Source: Paracoccaceae bacterium | GTDB lineage: Bacteria > Pseudomonadota > Alphaproteobacteria > Rhodobacterales > Rhodobacteraceae | Direction of reading: 5' to 3' | Length of the DNA: 64,000 bases | NCBI GenBank assembly: GCA_030148225.1 | Contig: JASBTX010000038.1 | Coordinates: 88,434-152,433 of the forward strand | In this document: one piece after another, positions 47,270-56,730 of the stretch | How positions within the stretch are numbered: the stretch's first letter is position 1 | Layout of the letters: the number at the start of each line of letters is the position of its first letter | Notes under the pieces: model-generated | The model's database searches: none | Seen by the model: only the letters and a program-made list of their open reading frames with translations | Told to the model about the DNA's origin: nothing | Program-made: the position numbers and the translations under genes

Positions 47270-48424
47270 TCAGTTGATGAAGGGCACGGGGTCGACGCTT
47301 TCAAAACCCTGACGAATTTCGAAATGCAGAAAGCTCGGATCGCCGGCGCGGACCTTGGCGATCACCTGTCCGCGGGCGATGCTGTCGCCCTTCCTGACCG
47401 AGATGTCATCGATATTGGCATAGACCGTCAGCAGGTTGTCGGCATGGCGGATCACGAGGATCGGGATCTGATCGGTATCCCGGGTGATCGCGGCGACCGT
47501 GCCGGCTTCGGCCGCCCTGACCTGGGTGCCCACGGCGGCGGCGATGTCGATCCCCTCATTCTCGCCCTTCTTGTAGGGGCGGATGATGGCGCCATCGACC
47601 GGCTTGGCGTAGCGCGCGCGCTGCGTGGCCTGGGTGCCCAGTTCGGGCGAAGGCGGCTCTTCGGCCTCGACAATGGCCGCATCCTCTTCGGGCAGGGCGG
47701 TGGTGGCGCTGGGTGGTTCGGGAGTTTCCGAGCCTTCGCCCGGGGCCTCGACGATGGCGGCCTCTTCGCGCAGGCGCGGATCGGTCAGCGGGATCAGCAG
47801 GTATTGTCCGGTGCGTACCCTGAGACCGGGGCCAAGGCTGTTCCAGTCGCCGAGCGCACGCACGGAGACATCGTAGAGCCGGGCGATGGAATAGGCGGTT
47901 TCACCCGACTGGACCTTGTGGCGCACCGGCTCGGGCCCGGCGATCACGGCATTGGTGCCGCCGGGGGTGGCCACCGGCGTATCCTCTGCCCGGTCGATGG
48001 CGTCCGAAGCGAGCGCCGTGATGTCAATCGCGTCATTGACGACGGCGACGCGCGTGGGCAGGGCGAGGATTTCGCCGCGTCTTAGCCGTGTGTCGGCATC
48101 AAGCCCGTTAAAGCGCGCCAGTTCGGCCGGGCCGAGGCCGATCCGCGTGGCCACATCCGTGACCGTGTCGCCGCGATTGGCGACGGCGACCTGGTAGCTG
48201 GGATAGGAAATCACGCCGCGCGCATCGGGCTGCGGCCGATCGGCGGTAACTTGCCGAGCGGCAGTGGCGGTGCTGAATCCATCGGTAAGCCCGCGCATGT
48301 CGATGTCAAAGCCGGTCTCGCAGGCCGATAGCGCAAGGCCAAGCCCCGCAAGGATGATGCCAAGGCGCAGGCGCCGGGGGGCGGAATGATCTGAAATCTG
48401 TGTGTACTGCACGCTGCTGCCCAC
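47270..48424 (-). CDS. NlpD-like lipoprotein with two LysM domains and a degenerate M23 (LytM) domain
   Basis: The 384-residue protein has a lipoprotein signal (LSAC, Cys35), two LysM peptidoglycan-binding modules (about 76-125 and 168-213), a Pro/Glu linker and a C-terminal LytM domain (about 270-384). The zinc-site residues are lost: Asn289 replaces the His of HxGxD, YAN (Asn337) replaces YAH, and F-L-H (365-367) replaces HLH. So it is probably not a peptidase but an activator of cell-wall amidases, like NlpD/EnvC. Its place after surE and pcm mirrors the surE-pcm-nlpD order of gammaproteobacteria. Confidence 0.88.
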   Translation of the reverse strand: MGSSVQYTQISDHSAPRRLRLGIILAGLGLALSACETGFDIDMRGLTDGFSTATAARQVTADRPQPDARGVISYPSYQVAVANRGDTVTDVATRIGLGPAELARFNGLDADTRLRRGEILALPTRVAVVNDAIDITALASDAIDRAEDTPVATPGGTNAVIAGPEPVRHKVQSGETAYSIARLYDVSVRALGDWNSLGPGLRVRTGQYLLIPLTDPRLREEAAIVEAPGEGSETPEPPSATTALPEEDAAIVEAEEPPSPELGTQATQRARYAKPVDGAIIRPYKKGENEGIDIAAAVGTQVRAAEAGTVAAITRDTDQIPILVIRHADNLLTVYANIDDISVRKGDSIARGQVIAKVRAGDPSFLHFEIRQGFESVDPVPFIN

Positions 48425-48471
48425 GTTAAACCCAATAAATACAGGCGGTTAAATCCGCGTTTCGCCGGGTG

Positions 48472-49116
48472 TCAGTCTGCTGCGATCCCCTCGATCAAGG
48501 GTACGAATCTGACGGCGCGCAGCTCATCATAGTCGAACCCGTCCGGGGTACGGGTGACCTTGATCAGGCTTTGCACGGCATCGGACTGCCCCACCGGCAC
48601 GATCATGATACCGCCCATGCGAAGCTGCGCCAAGAGGGGGCCGGGCGGGTCTTCGGCGGCGGCGGTCACAAGGATTTTGTCAAAGGGTGCCTGATCGGGC
48701 AGGCCAAAGGAGCCGTCACCGGTGATCACGGTGATATTGCCCAGATCATGTGCCTCGAAGATGCGCCGCGCTTCGCGCGCCAGGCGGCGGTGTCGGTCGA
48801 CCGTATAGATGCGCCGCCCGAGATGCGACAGGATCGCCGCCTGATAGCCCGATCCGGTGCCGACCTCGAGCACCTTGTCACGCGGCTGCACGTCCAGTGC
48901 CTGCGTCATGATCCCCACGACCGAAGGCTGGCTGATGGTCTGCCCGCAGGAAATGGGCAGCGGCATATCCTCGTAGGTGCGGTCGGAAAAGAGGCCACCC
49001 CTGACGAAATCGCCGCGATCAACCTTTTCCATCGCGCTGAGCACGCGCGGGTCGGTCACGCCGCGCGAACGCAGCGTGTAGAGGAATTGCATCTGGCCAG
49101 TGGCATCCAGTGTCAT
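48472..49116 (-). CDS. pcm: Protein-L-isoaspartate O-methyltransferase
   Basis: The 214-residue SAM-dependent enzyme repairs aged isoaspartyl residues. [17 protein letters not shown] at about 58-74 and the SAM site [15 protein letters not shown] at about 80-94 are typical. It lies between surE and the nlpD-like gene, overlapping the surE stop by 4 bases (ATGA), so the two are co-translated. Confidence 0.94.
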   Translation of the reverse strand: MTLDATGQMQFLYTLRSRGVTDPRVLSAMEKVDRGDFVRGGLFSDRTYEDMPLPISCGQTISQPSVVGIMTQALDVQPRDKVLEVGTGSGYQAAILSHLGRRIYTVDRHRRLAREARRIFEAHDLGNITVITGDGSFGLPDQAPFDKILVTAAAEDPPGPLLAQLRMGGIMIVPVGQSDAVQSLIKVTRTPDGFDYDELRAVRFVPLIEGIAAD

Positions 49117-49898
49117 TCCAGCGCCTTTGCCAAAGGGACCAGCTGATCATGCGCGGTCAGATCGGCGCGCATCGGCGTGACGGAGATATAGCCGTCGAGA
49201 TTGGCCGCAACATCCGTATCCGGCGCGGTTTTGATGTGCTGCGGCCCGCCCTTGATCCAGAGGAAGCGTTTGCCGCTGGGCGAATGGGCGGGTTCGGCCG
49301 AAAAGCATGTGTCGCGGCGAAATCCCTGGCCCACAACGCGCATGCCCCTGACGGCTACGGCGGGGACGGGCGGGAAATTGACGTTGTAAAACAGCCGGTA
49401 ATCGGTGTTCCCCCCGGGATGCGCCGACAGGATGGCACGCACGGTCGAAGCGCCATGTTGGGCCGCGGCGTCAAAAGTGTTTTCAAGATCACGGTTCTCG
49501 GGCCCGTAATATTGCGAGAGCGCGATAGCGGTATAGCCCTGAAGTGCGGCCTCGATCGTGGCACCGACCGTCCCGGAATAAAGCGTGTTCTCGCCGGCAT
49601 TGTTGCCGCGATTGACGCCGGAGAGGATCAGGTCGGGCCTCAGATCACCCATGACATCGTGCAGCCCGGCCAGCACACAATCGGCGGGTGAGCCTTCGAG
49701 GGCAAAGCGACGCGGTCCAAGCTGCGCCATCTTGACCGGATGGGTGTACGAGATGCAGTGCCCGACGCCGGATTGCTCAAACGCCGGGGCGACGGTCCAG
49801 ACCTCGCCATCCTTGTCCGCGATATCGGTCGCGATGGCGTCAAGGACCGCCAGCCCCGGCGCGTCGATGCCGTCGTCATTGGTGATCAATATGCGCAT
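49113..49898 (-). CDS. surE: 5'/3'-nucleotidase SurE
   Basis: The 261-residue metal-dependent survival protein dephosphorylates nucleotides and short polyphosphates. [16 protein letters not shown] (Asp8-Asp9) and [22 protein letters not shown] hold the metal-binding residues. The FNVNFP segment is also family-typical. First gene of the leftward surE-pcm-nlpD-like unit. Confidence 0.95.
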   Translation of the reverse strand: MRILITNDDGIDAPGLAVLDAIATDIADKDGEVWTVAPAFEQSGVGHCISYTHPVKMAQLGPRRFALEGSPADCVLAGLHDVMGDLRPDLILSGVNRGNNAGENTLYSGTVGATIEAALQGYTAIALSQYYGPENRDLENTFDAAAQHGASTVRAILSAHPGGNTDYRLFYNVNFPPVPAVAVRGMRVVGQGFRRDTCFSAEPAHSPSGKRFLWIKGGPQHIKTAPDTDVAANLDGYISVTPMRADLTAHDQLVPLAKALE

Positions 49899-49971
49899 GG
49901 TCCACCCCGCAGCGTTCTGAACCGTCTCTAGTTCAGCCGCGCGGACAGGACAAGCGCCTGAGGGGGGCTAT

Positions 49972-50616
49972 TCAGGACCGGAGTTCAGACAAGAGCCGGG
50001 CGGCCACATCGGCCGAAGGCGTCAGCCCGGCGCGATCCTCGCCCGGATGAAAGCGCGCCCGCGTCGCCGTGGGCATGGCATCGGGTGTCAGGATGCTGAC
50101 CTTGGGGCCGGTCGAAACGGTTTCGGCCTGCCAGCTTTGGGCCAATGCGATCTGTGCGGCCTTGGTGGCGCCGTAGCTGCCAAAGAACTTGCGCCCGGCC
50201 ACGCCGGCATCATCAAGAAACACCGCCCGCGACTGCGCTGACAGGAGCGGCGCAACCATCGCGATCAGTGTCGCGGTGGCGGTGACATTGGTTGCCACGC
50301 TCTTGTCCCAGTCCTTGGTGTCGATATGGGCCGCTGGGGTCAGCGGCGCGGCATGGATGGCGGTGTGCACCCACAGATCCAGCCCGCCCCAGCGGTCATA
50401 GATCGACCGGCAGAGCTGGGCCATCGCGTCGGGGTTGGTCACATCCATCGGTGCCAGCGTGGCCTGACCGCCCGCCGCCTGAATGTGGTCATCCAGATCC
50501 TCGAGCCCGCCCACGGTGCGGGCGACGGCGATGATATGGTGGTCGGTGGCAAGGGCTTTGGCCATCGAGGCGCCAAGCCCGCGCGAGGCGCCGGTGATCA
50601 GTGCAGTTTTTGTCAT
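49972..50616 (-). CDS. Short-chain dehydrogenase/reductase (SDR) family oxidoreductase
   Basis: The 214-residue protein starts at MTKTALITGASRGLGAS (50616), giving the cofactor motif TGASRGLG at 8-15. Further on, SYGATKAAQIALAQSW holds the catalytic Tyr-x3-Lys pair, and DVTNPDAMAQL is a cofactor-binding segment. It is a short classical SDR; the C-terminus is abbreviated. It is divergent from the ArsR gene, sharing a promoter region of 121 bases. No substrate is implied by the context. Confidence 0.85.
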   Translation of the reverse strand: MTKTALITGASRGLGASMAKALATDHHIIAVARTVGGLEDLDDHIQAAGGQATLAPMDVTNPDAMAQLCRSIYDRWGGLDLWVHTAIHAAPLTPAAHIDTKDWDKSVATNVTATATLIAMVAPLLSAQSRAVFLDDAGVAGRKFFGSYGATKAAQIALAQSWQAETVSTGPKVSILTPDAMPTATRARFHPGEDRAGLTPSADVAARLLSELRS

Positions 50617-50737
50617 GGGCGGGGTGTGCGTCTCTCGCGGGGCGAGGTCAAGAGGGCAGGCAGCCACAGTTCGCCGCAGGCAGGAATACCACAATTTAAC
50701 ATTTACATTAAATAAAGTCTTTGTTAATCGTAGCCTC

Positions 50738-51064
50738 ATGAGTGACATACCTAAAATTTTCAGCGCGCTCAGCGATCCGACGCGCTTTGCGATTGTCGAG
50801 CGTCTGATGAACGAGGGCGAGTTGCCGGCAGGTGCGTTGCAGGCGGGCTTTGATATTTCGGCCCCGGCCATTTCGCGGCATCTGAGCGTTCTGAACGGCG
50901 CGGGTGTCGTCAACCGCCGGGTCAACCGCCAGCAGCGGCTCTATTCCGTCCGGCCCGAGATCATGCAGGATATCTGTTCCTGGACCATGACGCATCGCGA
51001 ATTCTGGGAATCGAGTCTGATGCGCCTTGAAGCCGCGCTAGTTGAGGAGATGAACAAGAAATGA
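50738..51064 (+). CDS. ArsR-family transcriptional regulator
   Basis: The 108-residue protein is a single winged helix of ArsR type: IFSALSDPTRFAIVERLMNEGELPAGALQ, then FDISAPAISRHLSVLNGAGVVNRRVNRQQRLYSV. No metal-binding cysteine pair is present, so it is not a classic metal sensor; it matches regulators paired with SRPBCC proteins. The gene follows a strongly A/T-rich promoter patch (50690-50730) and overlaps the next gene by 4 bases. Confidence 0.9.
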   Translation: MSDIPKIFSALSDPTRFAIVERLMNEGELPAGALQAGFDISAPAISRHLSVLNGAGVVNRRVNRQQRLYSVRPEIMQDICSWTMTHREFWESSLMRLEAALVEEMNKK

Positions 51065-51492
51065 ATCCCCTTGTGATCGAGCGGGTCTTTCCCGCGCCGC
51101 CCGAAACCGTCTTTGATTTCATCACAGAGCGCGACAACCTGATGAAATGGTGGGGTCCCGAAGGGGTCACCATCAGCGACGAGACGCTGGATTTCACCCG
51201 CAAGGGCGCGTGGCAGTCAGTGATGGTCAATTCCAATGGTCAGAGGTTCAAGGTCAGCGGTCAGGTCACGACCGTGCGCAAGCCCGATCTGCTGGCCTTC
51301 ACATGGGGCTGGCATGATGACAACGACACCCGGGGCCATGAAAGCCAGGTAGTGATCGAGCTGAGCGAAGCCGAGCGTGGCCAGACCCGTTTCCAGCTGA
51401 CCCACCATGATCTTGCCGATGCCGAAAGCGCCGCAAATCACGAAATGGGCTGGACATCATCTCTCAGGAAACTGGAGCGCATGTGCGCCTGA
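51061..51492 (+). CDS. SRPBCC (AHSA1-like) domain protein
   Basis: The 143-residue protein has the START-like fold marks of Aha1/YndB proteins: VIERVFPAPPETVFDFITERDNLMKWWGPEGVT and HEMGWTSSLRKLERMCA at the C-terminus. These bind hydrophobic ligands; function is unknown. It is translationally coupled to the ArsR gene, a common pair in which the regulator controls the ligand-binding partner. Confidence 0.88.
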   Translation: MNPLVIERVFPAPPETVFDFITERDNLMKWWGPEGVTISDETLDFTRKGAWQSVMVNSNGQRFKVSGQVTTVRKPDLLAFTWGWHDDNDTRGHESQVVIELSEAERGQTRFQLTHHDLADAESAANHEMGWTSSLRKLERMCA

Positions 51493-51531
51493 GCCATCGC
51501 AAGTCCGATTTTTCAACCAAAGGAGAGAAGA

Positions 51532-51840
51532 ATGCCAAAATATATTTTCGCCTATCACGGCGGCAAGATGCCTGAAACGCCCGAAGAGGGGCAGAAAGTC
51601 ATGGCCGCGTGGGGGGCATGGTTCGAAAGCCTTGGCAGCGCGGTTGTCGATCCGGGCAATCCGGCAGGCATGTCCAAAACCGTGTCCGGGTCGGGCGTGG
51701 CCGATAATGGCGGGTCGAACCCGATTTCCGGCTATTCGCTGGTCAGCGCCGACAATCTGGATGCGGCTGTCGAGATGGCCAAGGGCTGTCCGATGCTGGA
51801 TCACGGTACGGTCGAGGTTGCCGAAGCGATCGAGATGTAA
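51532..51840 (+). CDS. YCII/DGPF-related small protein
   Basis: The 102-residue soluble protein begins MPKYIFAYHGGKMPETPEEG and includes MAAWGAWFESLGSAVVDPG and ISGYSLVSADNLDAAVEMAKGCP, the pattern of YCII-related proteins. AAAGGAGAG precedes the ATG. It is the third gene of the ArsR-SRPBCC unit, 40 bases downstream. A perfect palindrome CCTGACCGGTCAGG (51841-51854) directly follows its stop. Function unknown. Confidence 0.85.
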   Translation: MPKYIFAYHGGKMPETPEEGQKVMAAWGAWFESLGSAVVDPGNPAGMSKTVSGSGVADNGGSNPISGYSLVSADNLDAAVEMAKGCPMLDHGTVEVAEAIEM

Positions 51841-51894
51841 CCTGACCGGTCAGGAATAGGAAAACCAGGGCGGCCGGGTGATCTACTCGGCCGC
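51841..51894 (+). terminator. Palindrome and hairpin at the convergent end of the YCII gene and purF
   Basis: A 14-base palindrome (CCTGACC|GGTCAGG, 51841-51854) abuts the YCII stop. A second stem GCGGCCG/CGGCCGC (51870-51894), followed by TTT, spans the purF stop at 51883. Either may end transcription from both sides, but no long T-run is present. Confidence 0.4.
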
Positions 51895-53355
51895 TTTCAG
51901 TTCAAACCCGGCGGCGATCCGGTCGGATGGCGCCACCGGATATTCGCCCGAGAAACAGGCATCGCAATAGGCCGGGGCGGCGGGATCACGGCCCTTGGCC
52001 TCGCCAACGGCGCGGTAAAGCCCGTCCAGGGTTATGAACCTGAGCGAGTCGACCCCGAGATGGGTGCGCATCTCTTCCTCGGACATGGTCGCGGCCAGCA
52101 GCTTCTCTCGCTGAGGCGTATCGACACCATAAAAACAAGGCCATGCAGTGGGCGGAGAGGCGATGCGGAAATGCACCTCGGCCGCACCGGCATCAAGGAT
52201 CATTTCCTTGATCTTGCGGCTGGTGGTGCCACGCACGACGCTGTCATCGACAAGGATCACGCGCTTGCCCCTGATCAGGGCACGGTTGACGTTCAGCTTG
52301 AGCCGGACACCCATGTTCCGGATCTGCTCGCTCGGTTCGATAAAGGTCCGGCCCATATACTGGTTGCGGATGATGCCCATCGCATAGGGAATTCCCGATT
52401 GCTGCGAATACCCGATGGCCGCCGGTGTGCCGCTGTCGGGGACGGGGCAGACAAGATCGGCCTCGACCGGGGCCTCGCGGGCCAGTTCCACGCCGATCTG
52501 ACGTCGCGTGGTATAGACCGACTGACCGCCCAGAATGCTGTCGGGGCGCGAGAAATAGACATGCTCGAAAATGCAGAATCTCGGCGCCTTGCGTTCAAAG
52601 GGGCTGTGGCTCTCGATACCGGCCTCGGTGATGACCACCATTTCGCCCGGTGCGACCTCGCGCAGGAAATCGGCCCCGATAATATCAAGCGCGCAGGTTT
52701 CGGAGGCCAGAACATAGCCATCGCCGACCTGACCGATCACCAGCGGGCGCACACCCAGCGGATCGCGCACGCCAATCAGCTTGGTCCGCGTCATCGCGAC
52801 AACCGAAAACGCGCCTTCGACCCGGCGCAGCGCATCCTTGAGCCGCTCGATATGATTGTTCTGCAGGCTGCGGGCCATCAGGTGAATAATGCATTCGCTG
52901 TCCGATGAGGACTGAAAGATCGACCCCCGGTCGATCAGTTCGCGCCGCAGCGCCTCGGCATTGGTGATGTTGCCATTATGGGCAATCGCCGCGCCACCCA
53001 TCGAAAACTCGCCGAAAAACGGCTGCACGTCACGGATGGCGGTATTGCCCTTGGAGCCCGCGGTGGAATAGCGCACATGGCCGATTCCGATGGGGCCGGG
53101 CAGTGTTTCCATCAGCTTCTGGCTGGTGAAATTGTCGCGCACATAGCCAAAGCGGCGGGCCGAGTTGAAACCCTGATCGGGATCATGCACCACGATGCCC
53201 CCGGCCTCTTGTCCCCGATGCTGCAGCGCATGCAGGCCGAGGGCCACGAAATTGGCGGCATTGCTGACGCCGACGGCACCAAACACGCCGCATTCCTCTT
53301 TCAGCTTGTCATCGTCGAACGGGTGGCTGAAAAATCGAGCGTCCAGATCAGACAT
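51883..53355 (-). CDS. purF: Amidophosphoribosyltransferase (glutamine PRPP amidotransferase)
   Basis: The 490-residue enzyme catalyses the first step of purine synthesis. It starts at MSDLDARFF (53355) with a propeptide before the nucleophile Cys22 in KEECGVFG. The cysteines in SETCALD, WPCFYGVD and YCDACFSG suggest a [4Fe-4S] cluster as in Bacillus. VILVDDSVVRGTTSRK is the PRPP site. It is the last gene of the radA-cvpA-purF run. Confidence 0.96.
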   Translation of the reverse strand: MSDLDARFFSHPFDDDKLKEECGVFGAVGVSNAANFVALGLHALQHRGQEAGGIVVHDPDQGFNSARRFGYVRDNFTSQKLMETLPGPIGIGHVRYSTAGSKGNTAIRDVQPFFGEFSMGGAAIAHNGNITNAEALRRELIDRGSIFQSSSDSECIIHLMARSLQNNHIERLKDALRRVEGAFSVVAMTRTKLIGVRDPLGVRPLVIGQVGDGYVLASETCALDIIGADFLREVAPGEMVVITEAGIESHSPFERKAPRFCIFEHVYFSRPDSILGGQSVYTTRRQIGVELAREAPVEADLVCPVPDSGTPAAIGYSQQSGIPYAMGIIRNQYMGRTFIEPSEQIRNMGVRLKLNVNRALIRGKRVILVDDSVVRGTTSRKIKEMILDAGAAEVHFRIASPPTAWPCFYGVDTPQREKLLAATMSEEEMRTHLGVDSLRFITLDGLYRAVGEAKGRDPAAPAYCDACFSGEYPVAPSDRIAAGFELKAAE

Positions 53356-53474
53356 GGCTAGGGCAGGCCCCCCGAATCCTGTGGCATGGGATTGTGCCCC
53401 TCTTAGTGGCTTGGCCATGCCCTGTCACCTGTCCTTCATCCACCCCGGAATTTTCGTGGCGGATCATTGCGCGT

Positions 53475-54071
53475 TCAGGTGTCGTTGGCGCCGGTATTGG
53501 CGTCGCCGGGTTCCGTCACAATGCCGCAATCGCCGACAAGCTGTTCATAGCGCAAGAGGATCCATCCCGGCGCGTCCTCGGGGATCTGCTGTTCGATTGA
53601 CCCCTGAAGGCGGGCGAAAATCTGGGCCGAGCGGCTGTCGTCGACGATGGGCACCGCCTGGTTCACCGTGATGCGGTCATACACGACAAAGGCCACCGCC
53701 ACGAGAAGCATGCCCCGAAGCGCGCCAAAGAGAAATCCCAGCCCCTGGTCCAGCCCGCCAAGTGCAGAGCGCTGGATCATGCCTGAAAAAATCGGTGTAA
53801 AGAGTGACACCAGCACCAGCGCCACCGCAAACACGGCGGCAAAGGCGGCGATGATCGACAATTCGCAGCTATCGGTCAGGAAATCGCCGACAACCGGAAT
53901 TTCCTTGATCAGCGGTTCTGCCTGATTGGCAAAAAGAAAGGCCAGCACGGCAGCACCGATCCAACCCAGGATCGACATGCCCTCGCGCACAAAGCCCCGT
54001 GAATAGGCCAACAGGGCCGAGACGACGATCACCACCGCGACGATCCCGTCGATTACCGTAAAGCCATCCAT
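53475..54071 (-). CDS. cvpA: CvpA family membrane protein
   Basis: The 198-residue protein has four membrane helices (about 5-25, 32-49, 68-88, 108-128) and the CvpA motif GFVREGMSILGWIGAAVLAF. CvpA is required for colicin V production in E. coli and has a broader envelope role. The C-terminal tail (about 150-198) is hydrophilic. Its place directly before purF is widely conserved; spacing to purF is 119 bases. Confidence 0.9.
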   Translation of the reverse strand: MDGFTVIDGIVAVVIVVSALLAYSRGFVREGMSILGWIGAAVLAFLFANQAEPLIKEIPVVGDFLTDSCELSIIAAFAAVFAVALVLVSLFTPIFSGMIQRSALGGLDQGLGFLFGALRGMLLVAVAFVVYDRITVNQAVPIVDDSRSAQIFARLQGSIEQQIPEDAPGWILLRYEQLVGDCGIVTEPGDANTGANDT

Positions 54072-54097
54072 GCCCGACCCCGTTCCTGTCCTGCGCG

Positions 54098-55462
54098 TTA
54101 CGCCGCGCCGAAATACGCACCCACAAATCCCGCGAGATCGCGCATTTCCGCCACGTCCATCCCGCGCACCTGGCTGAATTTCGATCCGCCCGGCGCAATT
54201 GCGGAGGTGAAACCAAGTTTTTGCGCCTCTTTCAACCTATTTTCGGTCTGTCCCACCGGTCTGAGCGCCCCGGAGAGCGAAAGTTCACCGAAAACCACGA
54301 TATCGGGGGGCAGCGCGATGTCTTCGCGCGCCGAGAGAAGCGCCGCCGCCACCGCCAGATCGGCCGACGGTTCGGTAATCCGCATGCCGCCCGCGACATT
54401 GAGATAGACGTCGAGCCCGGCAAAAGAGATGCCGCAGCGCGCCTCGAGCACCGCAAGAGTCATCGACAGCCGCCCGCCATCCCAGCCAATGACCGAGCGG
54501 CGGGGCTGCGAGAGCGACGAGGGCGCCACCAGCGCCTGCAATTCGAGCAGGACGGGTCGCGTGCCCTCGATCCCGGCAAAGACGACCGAACCGGGGGCGG
54601 GGCGGTCACGCTCGGCCAGAAAGAGCGCCGAAGGGTTGGCCACCTCGGCAAGGCCGGTGCCCGTCATCTCGAAGACGCCGATCTCATCTGCCGGGCCAAA
54701 ACGGTTCTTGACCGCGCGCAGAATGCGGAACTGATGCCCGCGCTCGCCCTCGAAATAGAGCACGGTATCGACCATGTGCTCGACCACGCGGGGCCCGGCG
54801 ATCTGGCCGTCCTTGGTGACGTGTCCTACAAGGATCACCGCCGCGCCCCGGCGCTTGGCAAAACCGGTCAGTTCGTGCACGGCGGCGCGCACCTGACCGA
54901 CCGAGCCGGGCGCGCTGGCCACGTTGTCGGCCCACATGGTCTGGATGGAATCGATGATCACCAGATCGGGCTTTTCCGCGTCCAGCGTCGTCAGGATATC
55001 CCTGAGCGCGGTTTCCGCACCCAGCCGCACATTGGCATCCGCGAGGCCAAGGCGCTGCGCACGCATCCGCACCTGCGCGCGCGCTTCCTCGCCCGAGATA
55101 TAGAGACAGTCGAGACCGCCCCGGGCAAAGCTTGCCGCTGCCTGCAAGAGCAGGGTCGACTTGCCGATCCCCGGATCACCGCCCACCAGTACCGCCGAGG
55201 CCGGCACCAGCCCGCCGCCCAACACCCGGTCAAGCTCGTCAATGCCCGAGCGGTTGCGCGGGGGGGCCGTCTCTTTGCTTGCCAACGCACTCAGCTCGAT
55301 GGTCCGGCCGCGCGCCGCGCCAAGGGCCGTCTTGGCCGGCCCGGCTGAAAGCGGCGCCTCTTCTGCGATGGTATTCCACGCGCCGCAGTCGTCACAACGC
55401 CCCGCCCATTTGGTATAGCGCGCGCCGCAATTGGTACAGGTAAAGGAAGTTGTCTTTGCCAA
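54098..55462 (-). CDS. radA: DNA repair protein RadA
   Basis: The 454-residue protein has an N-terminal zinc finger (Cys9, Cys12, Cys23, Cys26), a RecA-like core with Walker A GGDPGIGKST, the RadA-specific KNRFG motif in AVKNRFGPADEIGVFEM, and a C-terminal Lon-protease-like domain (about 290-454). It promotes branch migration in recombination. It begins one base after the pqiA-like stop, so it is in the same leftward unit. Confidence 0.95.
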   Translation of the reverse strand: MAKTTSFTCTNCGARYTKWAGRCDDCGAWNTIAEEAPLSAGPAKTALGAARGRTIELSALASKETAPPRNRSGIDELDRVLGGGLVPASAVLVGGDPGIGKSTLLLQAAASFARGGLDCLYISGEEARAQVRMRAQRLGLADANVRLGAETALRDILTTLDAEKPDLVIIDSIQTMWADNVASAPGSVGQVRAAVHELTGFAKRRGAAVILVGHVTKDGQIAGPRVVEHMVDTVLYFEGERGHQFRILRAVKNRFGPADEIGVFEMTGTGLAEVANPSALFLAERDRPAPGSVVFAGIEGTRPVLLELQALVAPSSLSQPRRSVIGWDGGRLSMTLAVLEARCGISFAGLDVYLNVAGGMRITEPSADLAVAAALLSAREDIALPPDIVVFGELSLSGALRPVGQTENRLKEAQKLGFTSAIAPGGSKFSQVRGMDVAEMRDLAGFVGAYFGAA

Positions 55463-55463
55463 T

Positions 55464-55946
55464 TCAACCCCCGTCGCCGGTGCCGCGCGGCCCGTCCTTT
55501 TGCGCGCCCAGACGCGCCGTCAGATGCGAGATTGTCAGCGATGCCAGGATGCAAAAGGTAAAAAGATAAAGGCCCCACGCGGTCTCAACCCGCCCAAACC
55601 CAACGCCTTTGACGATAACAATATACAATGAAATCAGAAATATATCAGCCATAGCTAATTTTCCCAACACATGCAGCGCCGGCATGATCCGGGGCGAGGC
55701 AAGGTCATAGTGAACCAGCCCCAGGCCGATGGTTTTCAGCGCCGGTGCGAAGATGGCAAAGAAGGTCACCAGAAGCGCGAGAAAGACATCGCTTTGCCAT
55801 AGCGCCTGCAGCCCGGAGATCACCGAAATCTCGGACAAACCAAAGAGTGGCAGCAGCCCGGCCCGCAAGAGCGGCGCGAACCATGCAATCGGGAAAAGTA
55901 CGATCAGGACAAGATTCATGACCCCAAGCACCCTCATCCCGCCCAT
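55464..55946 (-). CDS. PqiA-like inner-membrane protein
   Basis: The roughly 160-residue product has four membrane helices (MNLVLIVLFPIAWFAPLLRAG; DVFLALLVTFFAIFAPALKTIGLG; MADIFLISLYIVIVKGVGFG; WGLYLFTFCILASLTISHLTARLGA) typical of half of PqiA (paraquat-inducible protein A), the membrane partner in PqiABC lipid transport. LGKLAMADIFLISLYIV is a strong PqiA mark. Starts at ATG 55946 or 55937; upstream in-frame codons lie inside mlaF. It lies between mlaF and radA. Confidence 0.8.
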   Translation of the reverse strand: MGGMRVLGVMNLVLIVLFPIAWFAPLLRAGLLPLFGLSEISVISGLQALWQSDVFLALLVTFFAIFAPALKTIGLGLVHYDLASPRIMPALHVLGKLAMADIFLISLYIVIVKGVGFGRVETAWGLYLFTFCILASLTISHLTARLGAQKDGPRGTGDGG

Positions 55947-55983
55947 CCCGGGTTCGATCTGTCTCTGCCGTTTTTTCCCGCAA

Positions 55984-56730
55984 TCATCTGAGCGCCTCGA
56001 TCGGGCCTTCGGCGCGGCCATGCACGAATTGTTCGAGATAGGGATCACCGGCGTCGTCCATCGCCCCGATCGGCCCCGTCCACCGGATTTTTCCGGCATG
56101 CAGCATGGCGACATCGTCGGCAATCGCGCGCACCGAGCTCATGTCATGGGTGATGGTCACTGCTGTGACACCCAGCTCGGTCACGATCTCGCGGATGAGC
56201 GTGTTGATCACCCCCGCCATGATGGGATCGAGTCCCGTCGTCGGCTCATCGAAAAAGATGATCTCCGGGTCAGCGGCGATGGCCCGGGCAAGGCCAACCC
56301 GTTTTTGCATGCCGCCCGAGAGTTCCGCCGGATAGCGGTCGGCCACATCCGCGCCCAGCCCGACGCGCCTGAGCTTGGCCAGTGCCACCGCGCGTGCGTC
56401 ATCGCGAGAGCGCCTGAGCCGCCCGCTGAGCAGGCGAAAGGCCACGTTCTGCCATACAGGCATGGAATCGAACAAAGCCCCGCCCTGAAAGAGCATGCCA
56501 AAGCGCGACAGCATAACATCGCGGTCGCCCGTGGTGATGTCCTGGCCATCGATGGTGATCCGGCCCGCATCCGGTGTCACAAGGCCAAGGATGCATTTCA
56601 GCAAAACCGATTTGCCCGTGCCCGACCCCCCGATGATCACCATGCTGCGCCCGGTTGCAATCTCGAGCTCTACGCCGCGCAGCACCTGATTGGTGCCAAA
56701 GGTTTTGCTGATTTCTTCGAGGGCGATCAT
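55984..56730 (-). CDS. mlaF: ABC transporter ATP-binding protein, MlaF-like
   Basis: The 248-residue ATPase has Walker A IGGSGTGKSVLLKCILG, the signature ELSGGMQKRVGLARA, Walker B EIIFFDEPTTGLDP and the switch THDMSSVRAIADDVAMLHAGKI, all as in MlaF of the phospholipid-retrieval transporter. The start at 56730 overlaps the mlaE stop (ATGA). Partners in the window are MlaE and a PqiA-like protein; no MCE-domain MlaD is here. Confidence 0.9.
   Translation of the reverse strand: MIALEEISKTFGTNQVLRGVELEIATGRSMVIIGGSGTGKSVLLKCILGLVTPDAGRITIDGQDITTGDRDVMLSRFGMLFQGGALFDSMPVWQNVAFRLLSGRLRRSRDDARAVALAKLRRVGLGADVADRYPAELSGGMQKRVGLARAIAADPEIIFFDEPTTGLDPIMAGVINTLIREIVTELGVTAVTITHDMSSVRAIADDVAMLHAGKIRWTGPIGAMDDAGDPYLEQFVHGRAEGPIEALR

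Noticed and set aside
50690..50715. CtrA-like site TTAA-N-TTAA before the ArsR gene
   Set aside because: The spacing is 8 bases rather than the required 7; the A/T-rich patch is better read as a plain promoter.
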